In this document: positions 40,128 to 51,272 of the stretch, piece by piece
Position numbering within the stretch: position 1 is the first letter of the stretch
Layout: each line of letters starts with the position of its first letter
From: Muricea muricata
Lineage: Eukaryota; Cnidaria; Anthozoa; Malacalcyonacea; Plexauridae
Length of the DNA: 64,000 nt
NCBI GenBank assembly: GCA_963855995.1
Contig: OY979717.1
Coordinates: forward strand, 34,296,997-34,360,996
Direction of reading: 5' to 3'
Notes under the pieces: generated by a model
What the model was told of the DNA's origin: nothing
What the model saw: the letters and a program-made list of their open reading frames with translations, nothing else
Databases searched by the model: none
Position numbers and translations under genes: made by a program

Positions 40128-43100
40128 ATGAGTATGTTTAATGATTTTTTTGAGCAGTTTTGGAGGAGATCAGAACCTCGTATTCCAATGGATATACCAG
40201 AGTAAGTTTTTTTGATAACAGATTCTCTTTGACCGAACGTTTTGTTTCTCCTGTTTGTCATATATTTATTAATTATTATTAAAATTTGCGAAAATTTTAA
40301 TGCATATGAAAGATAGATTTCAAAAGAATTTATCTATATACCTTGTTATTAATTGTGGCATCAGACAGCAGCATAAGTATAATTATAAATTGTCTAGAAC
40401 ATTGGGCATTTGGCACCGAACACCCTATGACGAATTGCATCAGCTTGCACATAGGTTCAGAGTATTTAATTTGAACTTCAGGGCCCAGGGGGCAGTTGTT
40501 CAAAAGCCGGTTAGCTTAATCCTGGGTTAACGTGGAATTAAAATTAAAATTCCCTTGAAGTTTGTTTATAAATTTGGAAATATTTCTTCAGGAGTGTTGT
40601 CTAAATCAATGGTGGTTTAAGGTCCTGAAGTTTTAAAGTAAACAGATGTGTACTACTACAGAAACTTAAACAGACGTGGGTTAAATTTTAACCCAGGGTT
40701 AGTGCTAACCCAGCGTTGAACAACTGGCTCCAGGAAGCAATTCATGGGCATGTTGTGGAAGATCTTCGGCATGCATGTAGTTAAAATTGCTGGCAGAAGC
40801 ATGTAGTTAAAATTGCTGGCAGAATCCCATCAAACCTGGTGCAGAAATTTCAAGTTTCAGAGCCAAGGGGCGCAGAAATGCATTATCACATGTTCGACTG
40901 GACTTTAGTGATAATCGTCTGTTTGTCGCATTGACTATATATTGAATAAAACAAGGTGTCGGCTGTGAAAACCCAAAGCAGGACACATGTTGACGTCAGT
41001 TGGTGCAAGGGAAAGGTTACAAGTTTCCCTGCCAAATTATGACATGGCCCCAAAGATCTCCTTGAGAAATATATGATAAGGTTTTCATCATATCAACAAG
41101 GATAAATACTACATCCCAGGCATGGAGAGAGAGAGGTGGTTTAAATTTATGTTATTAACACAAGCGGTGTAAGTTTTGTTTTTAACGGTGGATTTTGGAT
41201 TTGGCGCATTAGCTCGATCAGTGGTCTACGTAGGTTGTGCGCATTTGGTTTGGGTTGGGACCAGTGATTCATAGTTAAGATGTATTATTACTCGACCCAG
41301 GCTGAGCCTCCTTCTCCACCCGGGATGTAAGCATGCCATCCACATGCATGGTCATTTCCCCAATATTTTGAAAATTGTTTACACAAGTATGAGCCAGAAA
41401 ATGTCAAAAAGATGTTCCTATAACAATGAGCATGATCCGTTGAAGTGTAGTCTGCTCATTGCTAATGCTAGGAATAGTTATTGGCTGCATAGTTATTGGC
41501 TGTAAGATGCTATGGATGTAGCGCACTCGTGTGTTTTATTATTTGTGTAACATTATAATTCATTACAAAGTGTGAAATACTTTTTGTGATATTATTCACT
41601 GGTGAATCTTTGGTTTCATGCCTCTGTACGTTTTGAGGTATATACTGGGTTATTTTGAAGTACATATACTGTACCTGATATCAATTGGGGGGGGGGGGGG
41701 GGGTGCAACATTCAAAGGGCCAGTGAAATATCATTGCCAAAAACTTTGGAAAATTTTGAAAAGCATTTGAATTGTCTAAATTAACTCGTATTTGTGCATG
41801 TTGTTCAAAAATTGCACTTGAAACCATTATGCCATGAATTAATTATATACTAGTCTTATGTTAATGATATGAACTCAACTGAAAGCAAAATTATGGGTAG
41901 ACTATCTAAATTAACTACTGTAACAGTATGTAATCTATGTACAACTCACATATGATAAGGCAGAATAATAAGGGGCATGACAGGATCATACAAAAAATGA
42001 TGGAAGCCAAAAATAATGGTTACCGAAGCAGGATGTGCGATAAGAATTGGTTTCCATATTACCGCAGCGTGAAAGTCTTTTTAATTTATTGACGTCACAG
42101 ATGCTTGCTTATTAGCATCCCATAATTCCTGTTGTGTATAAAAATGTGATGTCATATAATTATCTGGTGTTAGTGTGTTACAGTTGCTTACACTACGTAT
42201 TTCTCGTCGAAATTTCGCAAACACGCGTTTTATAAAACACAATGTGGAAATATACCGGAGAAGGAATAATGCAGGAATGATGAAAACTCAAATTACAGTC
42301 GTACACGAGGAGCCAATAAAATTTGTACAAAACTAATGTTGGCTTGCCTTGCCGGACTGAAAACTAACCCGAATGTAGGTAAGAACATTTTATGTAAAAA
42401 TACTTCTTGAAGTAATGAATTGTATGTTTTGCTTTTTTCGTAGTTTTATCGGATTTTTTGCGTTACATGAATTAGTAATTGCGCATGTGTCTGTTGCTGG
42501 GCAGCTATGTATTAATGATCTCACATGAGAGTTCTTTCCCTTGCGCAAAATTCCCTTTATTTCAATTTGATTTGCGTCCATTCGGAATGATTTTATACTA
42601 TATACAGTGAACAGCCACGACATGAATCCTTTCCTTTATTAATAGAGGGCATAGGTAGGATATAAAAAAAATTTCTAAATATTTTTGAGACGTGAAATTA
42701 CGTTAGAGAATGGAAAAATCATAGAAAAAAACTTTAGATGAAAAAAGAAAATAAAACCACATCTTATGAAACACAGGCGTTTGCTTTAACCACTGCGCTA
42801 CCGAAGCTCGCTGAAAAAATGCTGTTTAAAATATATTTAAAGCTTCGTAATTATCGGATGAATAGTCAACAGACGGCGCTTTCCGGCTGTCGGATGAATG
42901 TTTATTTCCTTAAAAATTAGTCGTCTCTCTTCACTACAGGTACATCCAATGGACACATCAGTTGTTGTGATTTTCCTGATGTGGCAGATCTATTTCAAAG
43001 CTATAAGGATATGTATTTTTTTAGGAAAAAAATTCAAACCTAAAAAGTGGATACAATCAAGGACATTTTTTAAATATTTATTGGGGCACGGGATGTCCAC

Positions 43101-46100
43101 TAATATGGTGGAGAAATGACTTTGAGATCAATAATGTTAGCTTTTCCCTACTACATGAAAGAAAAAACGTCCACCTTCCTAAAAATGAGTTTGAGATTTT
43201 GCCAAAAAAAACATGCCCCCCCCCCCCACCCAATTTTAATTGTACTGTAGCCTCTCCCCAATAAATAATGATAACTCTCCAAATCAACATGAATCTTTTT
43301 CGCATATAAAGACTCTTCACGGCCACAATTTCCTTTGTGTTTTCGTCATGACTAAATAATGAGTTTTCGAAGTTTACGTAGTGATGTCAATTATCTCCCT
43401 TGACCAATGAAAACCTAAAAGCTTTATAGATAGCGATAGTAAAACTGATACATATTCGGGCAATATTCTTGGGCTTCACCAGGGCATTTTGCACTAAATC
43501 TGGGTGGGGTCAACCCGAAATGTATTGATGATTATGCTGTACTAGAGTGAACAAATCTCACAAAATTGCACATATTTGCTACCAAACACAAGCTCAACAC
43601 ATACAGTGAAAAATTATTGCCCTCCAATGACTGTGTATCAATTTGTACTAAGTTGACCCCCAGTGAAACTTATGATGTCACGTGAAACCCAAGAATATGT
43701 TTCTTTTGTTTAGGGACATTTTGAATGATCTGCATCACGATTCGGAGGAAGGTCAGAGAAGGGGATCAACTTATCCTGGCAGACCTGGACCTTTCTCTCA
43801 TAATCCGATGGACTTCATGTCGGAATTTGAAGAAATGTTCAATAACTTTTTCAAGGGATTTCCCGTTATGACCTTTCCGTTACCCAATGGTATTGTGACG
43901 TAAATTCTTGCTTTCGTTTCCATTACCCAATGGTATTGTGACGTAATTTCTTGCTTTCGTTTCCATTACCCAATGGTATTGTGAAATAATTTCTTGCTTT
44001 CATTGCCATTACCCAATGGTATTGTGACATAATTTCTTGCTTTCGTTTTCATTACCCAATTGTATTGTGACGTAATTACTTGCTTTCGTTATCTATAACC
44101 TAACAGTCAATTTTCTTCGTCCAGGTCGTTTCTACTGATTAGTTTAATTAGTTGTAGCATAGACAATCTAAGGAATGGACTGGAAACGCAAGCTAAAGTT
44201 CACGCGACATCCGCGATACGCTTTACTTTGGAAACCTGTAACTTCACTTTAAATACATTTCAGGACTTCGTATTTACATATTTTAAACAAGAACAGAAAT
44301 GTGAATGGAACTATGGACTTTTAAAACTTTTCAGAGAGATAAACAAGGCGGAAAATCACCATTTAATGTTTCCGTAAATCTTTTTCAACAACAACAATGG
44401 CGACATTTCTGCAGTCAAAAAGAATGCAAACATTCAGCGTTGGGTTTTAGCTTTGTTATATTCATAAAGAATTTTAAAAGTCAATAGTTCTGTAGAGATT
44501 GCCGTTCTTGTTTAAAATATGTAAATAGAAAGTCCTGAAGTATATTTAAAGTGAAGTTACAGGGTTCCAAAGTATAGCATATCAGGCCGTATCACGGATG
44601 TCGCGTCAGCAACATTGATGCTTTAGCTTGCGTTTCCAGTCCATTCTGTTGATTGTCTATGGTTGTAGTTATTAGATGTAAATAATCGCGACTAAATGTG
44701 ACTTTCAATTCGACCAGGGTGATGTACTAGCCAAGTGTAATAAAATGGCCGACCTGTCGCGAAAGAGTTAACATAATAAACTGTTAAGGCCCTGTCACAC
44801 GGTGCAATTTTTCTTCAGTTCAACTTGCAACGCAACGCAATTCTGCTCTCAATCGATCTAAATTTATGACAAATGTTTGCTGTATTAAAAATGTATTGGC
44901 AAACTGTAATGAAAACATGTATTTGCCAATTTTACATCTCTCAAGAGGACAATTGCATTGCAAGTTGCATGAAAAATTGCACCGTGTGACAGGGCCTTTA
45001 CACATAAGCTTCTAAATTATTTTAAAACTTGAATTATGATAACACTTGTCTTTGCAAACTATGTGCATGCAGTTGATTGGTTGACAGATTTGAGATTGCC
45101 CTCATTGAAGTAACTTATTGATTTGATTGAAATGTGCAGCAGCAGGCAAAAAATAATGGATGCAATTTTTTTAATTCCTAAATGTTCGTATTTTTGTTTT
45201 CAGAAAGTGAGGTTCTTTCACTCCCAGAAAGCGAGGAGATATATGACGACAAGCGCACACTGCAGGAGAGAATGTTAAATTACAAAACCCGTGATAAGAC
45301 GAACCGTCCTTCAACTTTACTGGTAGGTTAATAATCATGTTTATTACATCATAGACAATCAAAGGAATGGACAGGGAACGCAAGCTAAAGCGTCAATATT
45401 GCTGACGCGACATCCTTGCATGATACGGCCTGATATGCTATATACTTTGGAACCCTGTAACTTCACTTTAAATATACTTCAGGGCTTTCTGTTTACATAT
45501 TTTAAACAAGAACGGCAATGTCTATGCAACTATCGACTTTTAAAACTCTTTATGGATCTAACGCTGAATGTTTGCGTTCTTTTTGACTACAGAAATGTCG
45601 CCATTGTTGTCGTTAAGAAAGGTGTAAGAAAACATTAAATGGTAATTTTCCGCCTTGTTTATGTCCCTGAAAAGGTTTAAAACTCGATAGTTGCATTCAC
45701 ATTTCTGTTCTTGTTTAAAATATGTAAATACGAAGTCCTGAAATGTATTTAAAATGGAGTTATAGGGTCCCAAAGTAAAGCGTATCACGGGTGTCTCGTA
45801 AACTTTAGCCTGCGGTTCCAGTCCATTCCTTAGATTGTCTATGATTATATGTAGCATGACAAAATTACTGTGTGCTGGTTCGGTTATGAGGCTTAAAATT
45901 ATTTCATTCATTGTACTGCAGTACAATCAATGATTTTCTCAAAACAAACAAAGTGGCGGAAGAGTACAGTATTAAATTTTCAACAAACGAACTGATCCAT
46001 ACTATTTGAAGCAAGTTAAAGTACTGTATGACATGCGAACAGAAGCTCCAAATTTTGCTTTATTAAAGAGAAAACAAGAATGACATTGAAAATTGGCTTC

Positions 46101-49100
46101 CACAAGAGCTGAATGCATCGCTTCAAAACCTTTTAATTAAAACGTTTTTATATACTTTGAGTGGTTGAGTGAAGAAAGCAATTTTTACATGACTGGATAG
46201 CGAAACTTTTACAGGACCTTTTTGGTTTAGCGAAAACGAACTCCTACTTTTTTTACACGCTTTTCGCATTTTATTTCTGAAAAACTCATGCGGTTCTAAT
46301 CCATTTTTTTGTAGTCACCAAGGCCCCACAATCGCTTTGATGAGTCTGCTACAAGAGAAGACAGGAGTAAGTGGGCTGATGACACAGTCGCTTTCAATAT
46401 TAGGCCAAGTCCTTTTCGTATCGTATCGTATCCTATTGTATTACATGTATTACTGTAACTATATATTGTGTTGTTTTGTAATGATCTTGTTGGACGCATC
46501 GTGTGTATAAGTCACGAACAAACTCGTATATAAATGGTCAATTTGTCAATTGTCGAACGTTTCTTCTGTTCCAAAATGAGTCGCGATCTCACAGACAGAC
46601 AAAGATAGACAAATTTGGTCAACAATGTTTATTAGCTAGCTTGCCTATTCCCAACTTTGGATCTATTACATGCATGGTTGGGTACCATTGCTCTGGTTTG
46701 CGGAAGAGTGCATTAAAACAAAAGTGACACGGCATACGATGTGTACAGTAAGAGTTACATGTATTCCCTCATGCTTATACCTCTGATGCATGTTTAGATT
46801 TGTTTAAATTACGTTGATATAATATACTAACTATAGGCATTCGAGTGGTCTCAAAATTGAAATTGGGTATAAACAAACGTCAGGCTATGTGCAATTTATA
46901 TCTCTCAGAAATTACACTATTGTGTCGCTTCCTTTCAGATCTCGACGAAGACCTAAATTCAGGAGATAAAAGTCTTGATGATATTCTCCCCCGTGGCAAC
47001 GTACAGAGTAACCCCCCTCCTTTACGTTCTTTTGGGTCGTTCACTTCATCGTCAGTAACGCGCGATAGGAATGGCGTAAGTTCATCAACGTTCTTCCAGT
47101 CTTCTCATTTATTCAGAGCAAAACATGAGTAACACGAACAGCTGGGAAATTTGCTGTCACTGTGCAAAAATATCGCTGGCGGCCGAATAAAAAATGATTT
47201 GCATTGCATATTATATGCGAAATACAGATTGTTTTCACAGGTGCTCGGAATCCAGTGTCATCGACGAGGCAATTGAAGTTGTTCATAAATATTTTTATTG
47301 ATATTGGCAAAAGCATTGATATAGCTGTCAGTCAATTATATTTTGATGTGATGAAATCGTTGTTTCTAAGCAAACGTGCAACCAATAACGTGAAAGTAAT
47401 TTCTAACAATTGAGCGCGATGTCGAATTTAGGTTTTTACTAAATACTGAGAAATTCCCTCTTTCCTCCAAAAAATTATTGGTTCCTCATTCTTCTGAATT
47501 CTAAAATTGGGGCTAATAGCAAAAAAATATCTTGAAATCTAGCACCACAAAAGCACATAAAATCTGAGATTCTTGTGTAAATAGCTGTGAAAGTAATAAA
47601 ATTATAATAATTATTCGAGCAGTCAGCTAAACCGTATCTTTGATACGATATGAATATGTTTTGCAACAAATGAGAAAAATGGTGCGTTCAGTCATTTGAT
47701 TGTGTTGACATTTTTTAACTCTTGGTCGAGAAAGAACTTTGATCAGTTTAAATCGAATTTTAAAAATTCTGCCTTTTTCTCCAAAATGATTTCATTACAA
47801 ACTTGATCTTGATGTATATGTTTAATTGCCTGATTTGTTGGCCAAAAAAATGACCTTAAAGGTCTATCAGCCGAATGAAAATTTTGCAATCTACGTTTGT
47901 TATATGATTTTTAAAACTCCAGCATAAATCACGCCATTCTCATGCATTCACGCAGGCTTATCACGCGCATGCGCAGCAAACTTCCCAGTTGCTATTGACA
48001 CGCCCAATTGTCTACCGCTGTCAGTCTTGTCTAAGTAGTCTTGCTTTCGTGTGGGCTCAAAAAGGGGCATGGTTCCAGCAAAATACTGAGTGTACTGTAT
48101 AAGATTTGTTTTGTGTCAAACATAGAAGTGGTTGGAAATCAGAGTGTTTTGAATGTATAACATACCTAGCGTAGTCAAGAAAAAAAGAAAAGAAGTAGTT
48201 TACAAATAAAAACAGGACATTGCGAAAATTTTGCTTGCTCATCGCTCAACCCAAACGTGAACAAAGCACGTATATTACATTGCAATTGATTATGACTCCT
48301 TAATTTCGTATTTATCATAATTTTCTTCTAGGTCGTTGAAAGCAAGAAAACAGTTAGAGATTCAAGAGGGAATGAAGAGGTGATTAGGAAAACTGTATAT
48401 TCGACAATTATTTTGGTATTACCCAAGCAATGTTAGATAACTGTGAACATGGTCGGTTTCATGAAATATTTTCTTTGCTTTGGTCGCTGCTACAATGCAG
48501 TATTGTCAATTGAAATCCCCACCCAACCACCGGGCGGATGCGTCGATTCAATTAGGTCATTAACAAAGCAAATCATGTTAAATCCTCGCATTTGTATTCG
48601 ATAGCATTTCTATCAGTCCCTTATCTACACGAGAAAGAATAAGGCTTACTCACACCCTAATAATTACTGTAAGCAAAAATTTTAGGATTTTAGAATTCTG
48701 TTTGATTTCGTTCTTTCTTGGGATTTGGAAAGATCAAGTTTCCGTTTTTTTAAGGTTACAATCGTGCGACGGATGGACGGGAAAGAGCACACAATAACAC
48801 ACAGAACAGACGAACACGGGAACAAAGAAACGCAAGAAAATATCGTCGAACTGCACACAGGTACTGTATTTAGATTCAATGTTTTAAAAACTTTTAATTG
48901 AAACTCTATCTGCAATATATTTTTATCTATCTACCCGACACCATTGTCGTGTGGGATTGTCTTTCTGTGGCCGGTTGTATAAAACTCTTAATCACTTTTT
49001 TGTAGTTGAATAGTGATTAAGTACATAATGCGTTGTTTTGATTGGTTGACGTTTCCATAAACCATAGTTAACTTTGATCACTTTTTTATACAACCAGCCT

Positions 49101-49618
49101 CTGATGTATGAAAGATAGTTACGGAAGTTAGTTGCAACCGCAACTCTTACTCATCATTTCAGTGACAAACACGGAAATGTGACATTTCTAAGCGTGTTTA
49201 CTCAAACCCGACCACAACCTTGCACTTCCATATACCCCTACCCTTCACCTGGACCAAGGACCCGAATATCTAAATCAATGTCTCCAACATTTCAGTTATT
49301 GCAAAAGCTCTTTCGAATGAGCAAGGAATATTGTTGTTCCCATAACCCTTAAAGTAACAGTAGCGTTACACTTCACCGGATGAGGTTACATACCTTAATT
49401 ACTCCTCGCTAGACTTCCATGCTAGACTATAGTTGCAGTATGTTTTCATAGAAATGCCACCAATCAGATAACTGAACAGCAAAATTTTATGTATGTTTCC
49501 TGTGTGTTGTATTGCAGAAGAAAAACCAAGGGAGATGTTAACGCCGAAGACCCAGTCACCGTTTACAGCTCATTCGCTTTACGGACGAATACGGAATTGG
49601 TTCATTAGTGAAGACTAA
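40128..49618 (+). CDS. HAX1: HAX1 orthologue, 8 coding exons
   Basis: Exons: 40128-40201, 43714-43889, 45204-45322, 46315-46366, 46939-47075, 48332-48379, 48755-48860, 49518-49618. All introns are GT-AG and phases agree, giving 813 bases and 270 residues (human HAX1 has 279). The start MSMFNDFFEQFWRR resembles the short hydrophobic HAX1 N-terminus. Acidic linkers follow, with MSEFEEMFNNFFKGF and TLQERMLNY matching conserved patches. Residues about 165-225 are the best match (SKKTVRDSRGNEE, VTIVRRMDGKEH, THRTDEHGNKET). The C-terminus LYGRIRNWF aligns with the final L-G-R-W-F segment. HAX1 is a mostly disordered, largely mitochondrial protein linked to cell survival. Divergent from AF10. Introns carry several MITEs; the gene looks intact. 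Confidence 0.88.
40482..40735. mobile_element. MITE with GGGCAGTTGTTCAA-type ends
   Basis: GGGGGCAGTTGTTCAAAAGC and TAATCCTGGGTTAA on the left are mirrored by TTAACCCAGGGTTAG and GTTGAACAACTGGCTCC on the right. Diverged single ends of the same kind (GGGCCAGTTGTNNAAA, CTGGGTTAA) occur at 49793 and 50249. It lies in HAX1 intron 1. Confidence 0.65.
41687..41703 (+). repeat. Poly-G run
   Basis: About 17 consecutive G in HAX1 intron 1. Its length is uncertain, as for any homopolymer. Confidence 0.8.
43878..44092 (+). repeat. 43-bp minisatellite made from the HAX1 exon 2 splice donor
   Basis: Five copies of a 43-bp unit, TTACCCAATGGTATTGTGAC then GTAATTTCTTGCTTTCGTTTCCA. The first copy starts inside exon 2, in the codons for Leu-Pro-Asn, and includes the real donor AATG|GTATTG at 43889. 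Three of the other copies keep the donor-like AATGGTATTG; the last has AATTGTATTG. Units differ by one to four bases. Confidence 0.9.
44158..44665. mobile_element. Inverted-repeat element, copy 1 (HAX1 intron 2)
   Basis: Starts CATAGACAATCTAAGGAATG and ends with the inverse. Arms of about 220 bp include GACTGGAAACGCAAGCTAAAG and TTTACATATTTTAAACAAGA. The centre has AACAACAACAATGGCGAC. No open frame. Confidence 0.75.
44787..44997. mobile_element. MITE with AGGCCCTGTCACACGGTGC ends, TTA target duplication
   Basis: AGGCCCTGTCACACGGTGCA and its inverse, with TTA at 44784-44786 and 44998-45000. It is a complete copy in HAX1 intron 2; a truncated relative is at 34262-34466. Confidence 0.8.
45349..45849. 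mobile_element. Inverted-repeat element, copy 2 (HAX1 intron 3)
   Basis: Same family as 44158-44665: it begins and ends CATAGACAATC, with the GCAAGCTAAAG and TTTAAACAAGAAC blocks in both arms. It sits about 30 bp downstream of the exon 3 donor. Confidence 0.75.
47076..48331 (+). other. HAX1 intron 5, no other feature seen
   Basis: AT-rich intron between GGC|GTAAGT and TTCTAG. I see no nested gene or clear repeat. Confidence 0.5.
48968..49100. mobile_element. MITE with GGCCGGTTGTATAAAA ends (HAX1 intron 7)
   Basis: GGCCGGTTGTATAAAACTCT and AATCACTTTTTT on the left are mirrored by TTTGATCACTTTTTTATA and CAACCAGCC on the right. A diverged relative in the other orientation seems present at 53430-53635. 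Confidence 0.6.
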
Positions 49619-49792
49619 CGGCAATTATGAAAAGTAACTTATGGTGCGCAATGTCGATTCAAACAAGTGAACAAATTAGTCTCCATTCAGGTGTAATTGC
49701 ATGCATATAATATTGTAAGGACTAAACGCATAACTCGTTTTATTGTTCTCCTCAAAACTCCTTCATGTGGTTATCATTGATTGCCTCCTAGG

Positions 49793-50320
49793 GCCAGTTG
49801 TGTAAAAACTGGTTAGCGTAACCCTGGGTTAAGGTAAACCTTATACAGACAAGTAAGTTTTCTATGAGAGTGTGAAAAGTTTTATTTGCTCGTCTATACG
49901 CGCCACTTTGCCATTTTTTTTCCATGACAAGTACACTTACTCAAGCATGCTAGCTTTTCAATAAGTGCACTTGTCATGGAAAAAATGTTAAAGTAAAACT
50001 TGCAAATCCACCTCCTCCTCCCCCCCCCCCCTCCCATTAAACTATAGATATGCTTATTTAAGCGAGAGATGACATTGTAATTGTTACAATCTAGGGAAAT
50101 TACAGGACCAGGGGCATTTTTTGGGACAACTCGTACACACGTACACTTGGCAAGTAAACGTGTCATAAAAAAACATGTCATGGAAAACTTTCTCGTCTAT
50201 AAGAGGCTGTAAAATTTCGGCGAATTTTCCCCTGCAGTTTTAGGTACTGGGGCCAGTTGTTCAAAACTGGCTTGGCGTTAACTCTGGGTTAAAATATAAC
50301 CCGTTGTTTTAGTTTGTGTA
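49793..50320. repeat. GGCCAGTTGT-type repeat ends and a hairpin, HAX1/SLATT-like intergenic
   Basis: GGGCCAGTTGTGTAAAAACT (49793) and GGGGCCAGTTGTTCAAAACT (50249) start copies of the family seen at 40482. Between them, 49914-49985 folds as a hairpin: TCCATGACAAGTACACTTA against ATAAGTGCACTTGTCATGGA. Confidence 0.55.
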
Positions 50321-50329
50321 TTTCAATGA

Positions 50330-51270
50330 ATCCCGGTTTTTTAAACTTAAAAAAAGAAAACTTCAATCGGTACAGGCAAGATTTATGAAAAAGTATTTTC
50401 AAGCTTACGAATAAGCTCTTGAAGTTTAAAGTTAACGTACTGTATGTCCAGAAATACAGAAACTAAAATAGTGCGTTTAATTTTAACTCAAAAGTATCGT
50501 AAACCCGTGAAGTGAAAATTCTAGATGCTAACACATTTAAGAAGAGATGATTTGGAAGAGCATTAGAATTACGATACATGTTTATCTATGTTTCCGTTCT
50601 GGTTTATTCAGAAATAAAGTTCTTCATCGTCAAGTACGTATTGTTTTCTGGCTGACTAACGAATACTAATGTTTCAGGATAGTTAGCCTTCCACGACATG
50701 AACAATTGGGCAATTCAAGAATTGCTATTAGTAGATTTGGAAAAAAAACACTATAGACACGTTGCGATGAAGGACAATATTTTTTTGCATGAAGATTGAC
50801 CAACGTAGATAATGATTTATATTTTTATTCTAATGAGTTTCTATGATCCCAACTGGTGGACCATACACGGTATGTGTGTTTGAATATTCTACATATACTT
50901 GCTAATGTGATTGTTAAAAAATTACGCATCCATGCATTTTTTGCGTGAGAGACACGAAATTATAGTGATAGTGGGCATAAGTTGTTGCTAAAAACTATTT
51001 TAGAAGATACTGATTATATTAGAAAACAATTGCGCAAAAAAATTTTAAAATGACACGAAAGAATCAAAATTAGCGCGAGAAAACAAGAGAGCGCGAAAAA
51101 AGGCGCGGTGACAGCTGTCATCAAAAATTAAGGTGCAAAATGAAAAAAACTGAAAACGGATTCCCTGCTACGTTCTAAAGCCCATTTTCCATGTCAACTC
51201 GGTTAATGCTAGTTTATAAATAAGCATGTCCAGTTTAGTTTGAGATACAAAACTGCCACAGTTGTCTGTG
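50330..51270. other. No gene seen
   Basis: AT-rich sequence downstream of the convergent HAX1 and SLATT-like genes, where both 3' UTRs should lie. I see no coding frame. Confidence 0.4.
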
Positions 51271-51272
51271 CC

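Noticed and set aside
42778-42830. Minus-strand tRNA A-box-like sequence (GGTAGCGCAGTGGTTAAAGC)
   Set aside because: A good D-arm start, but no T-arm or B box follows; at most a SINE fragment.
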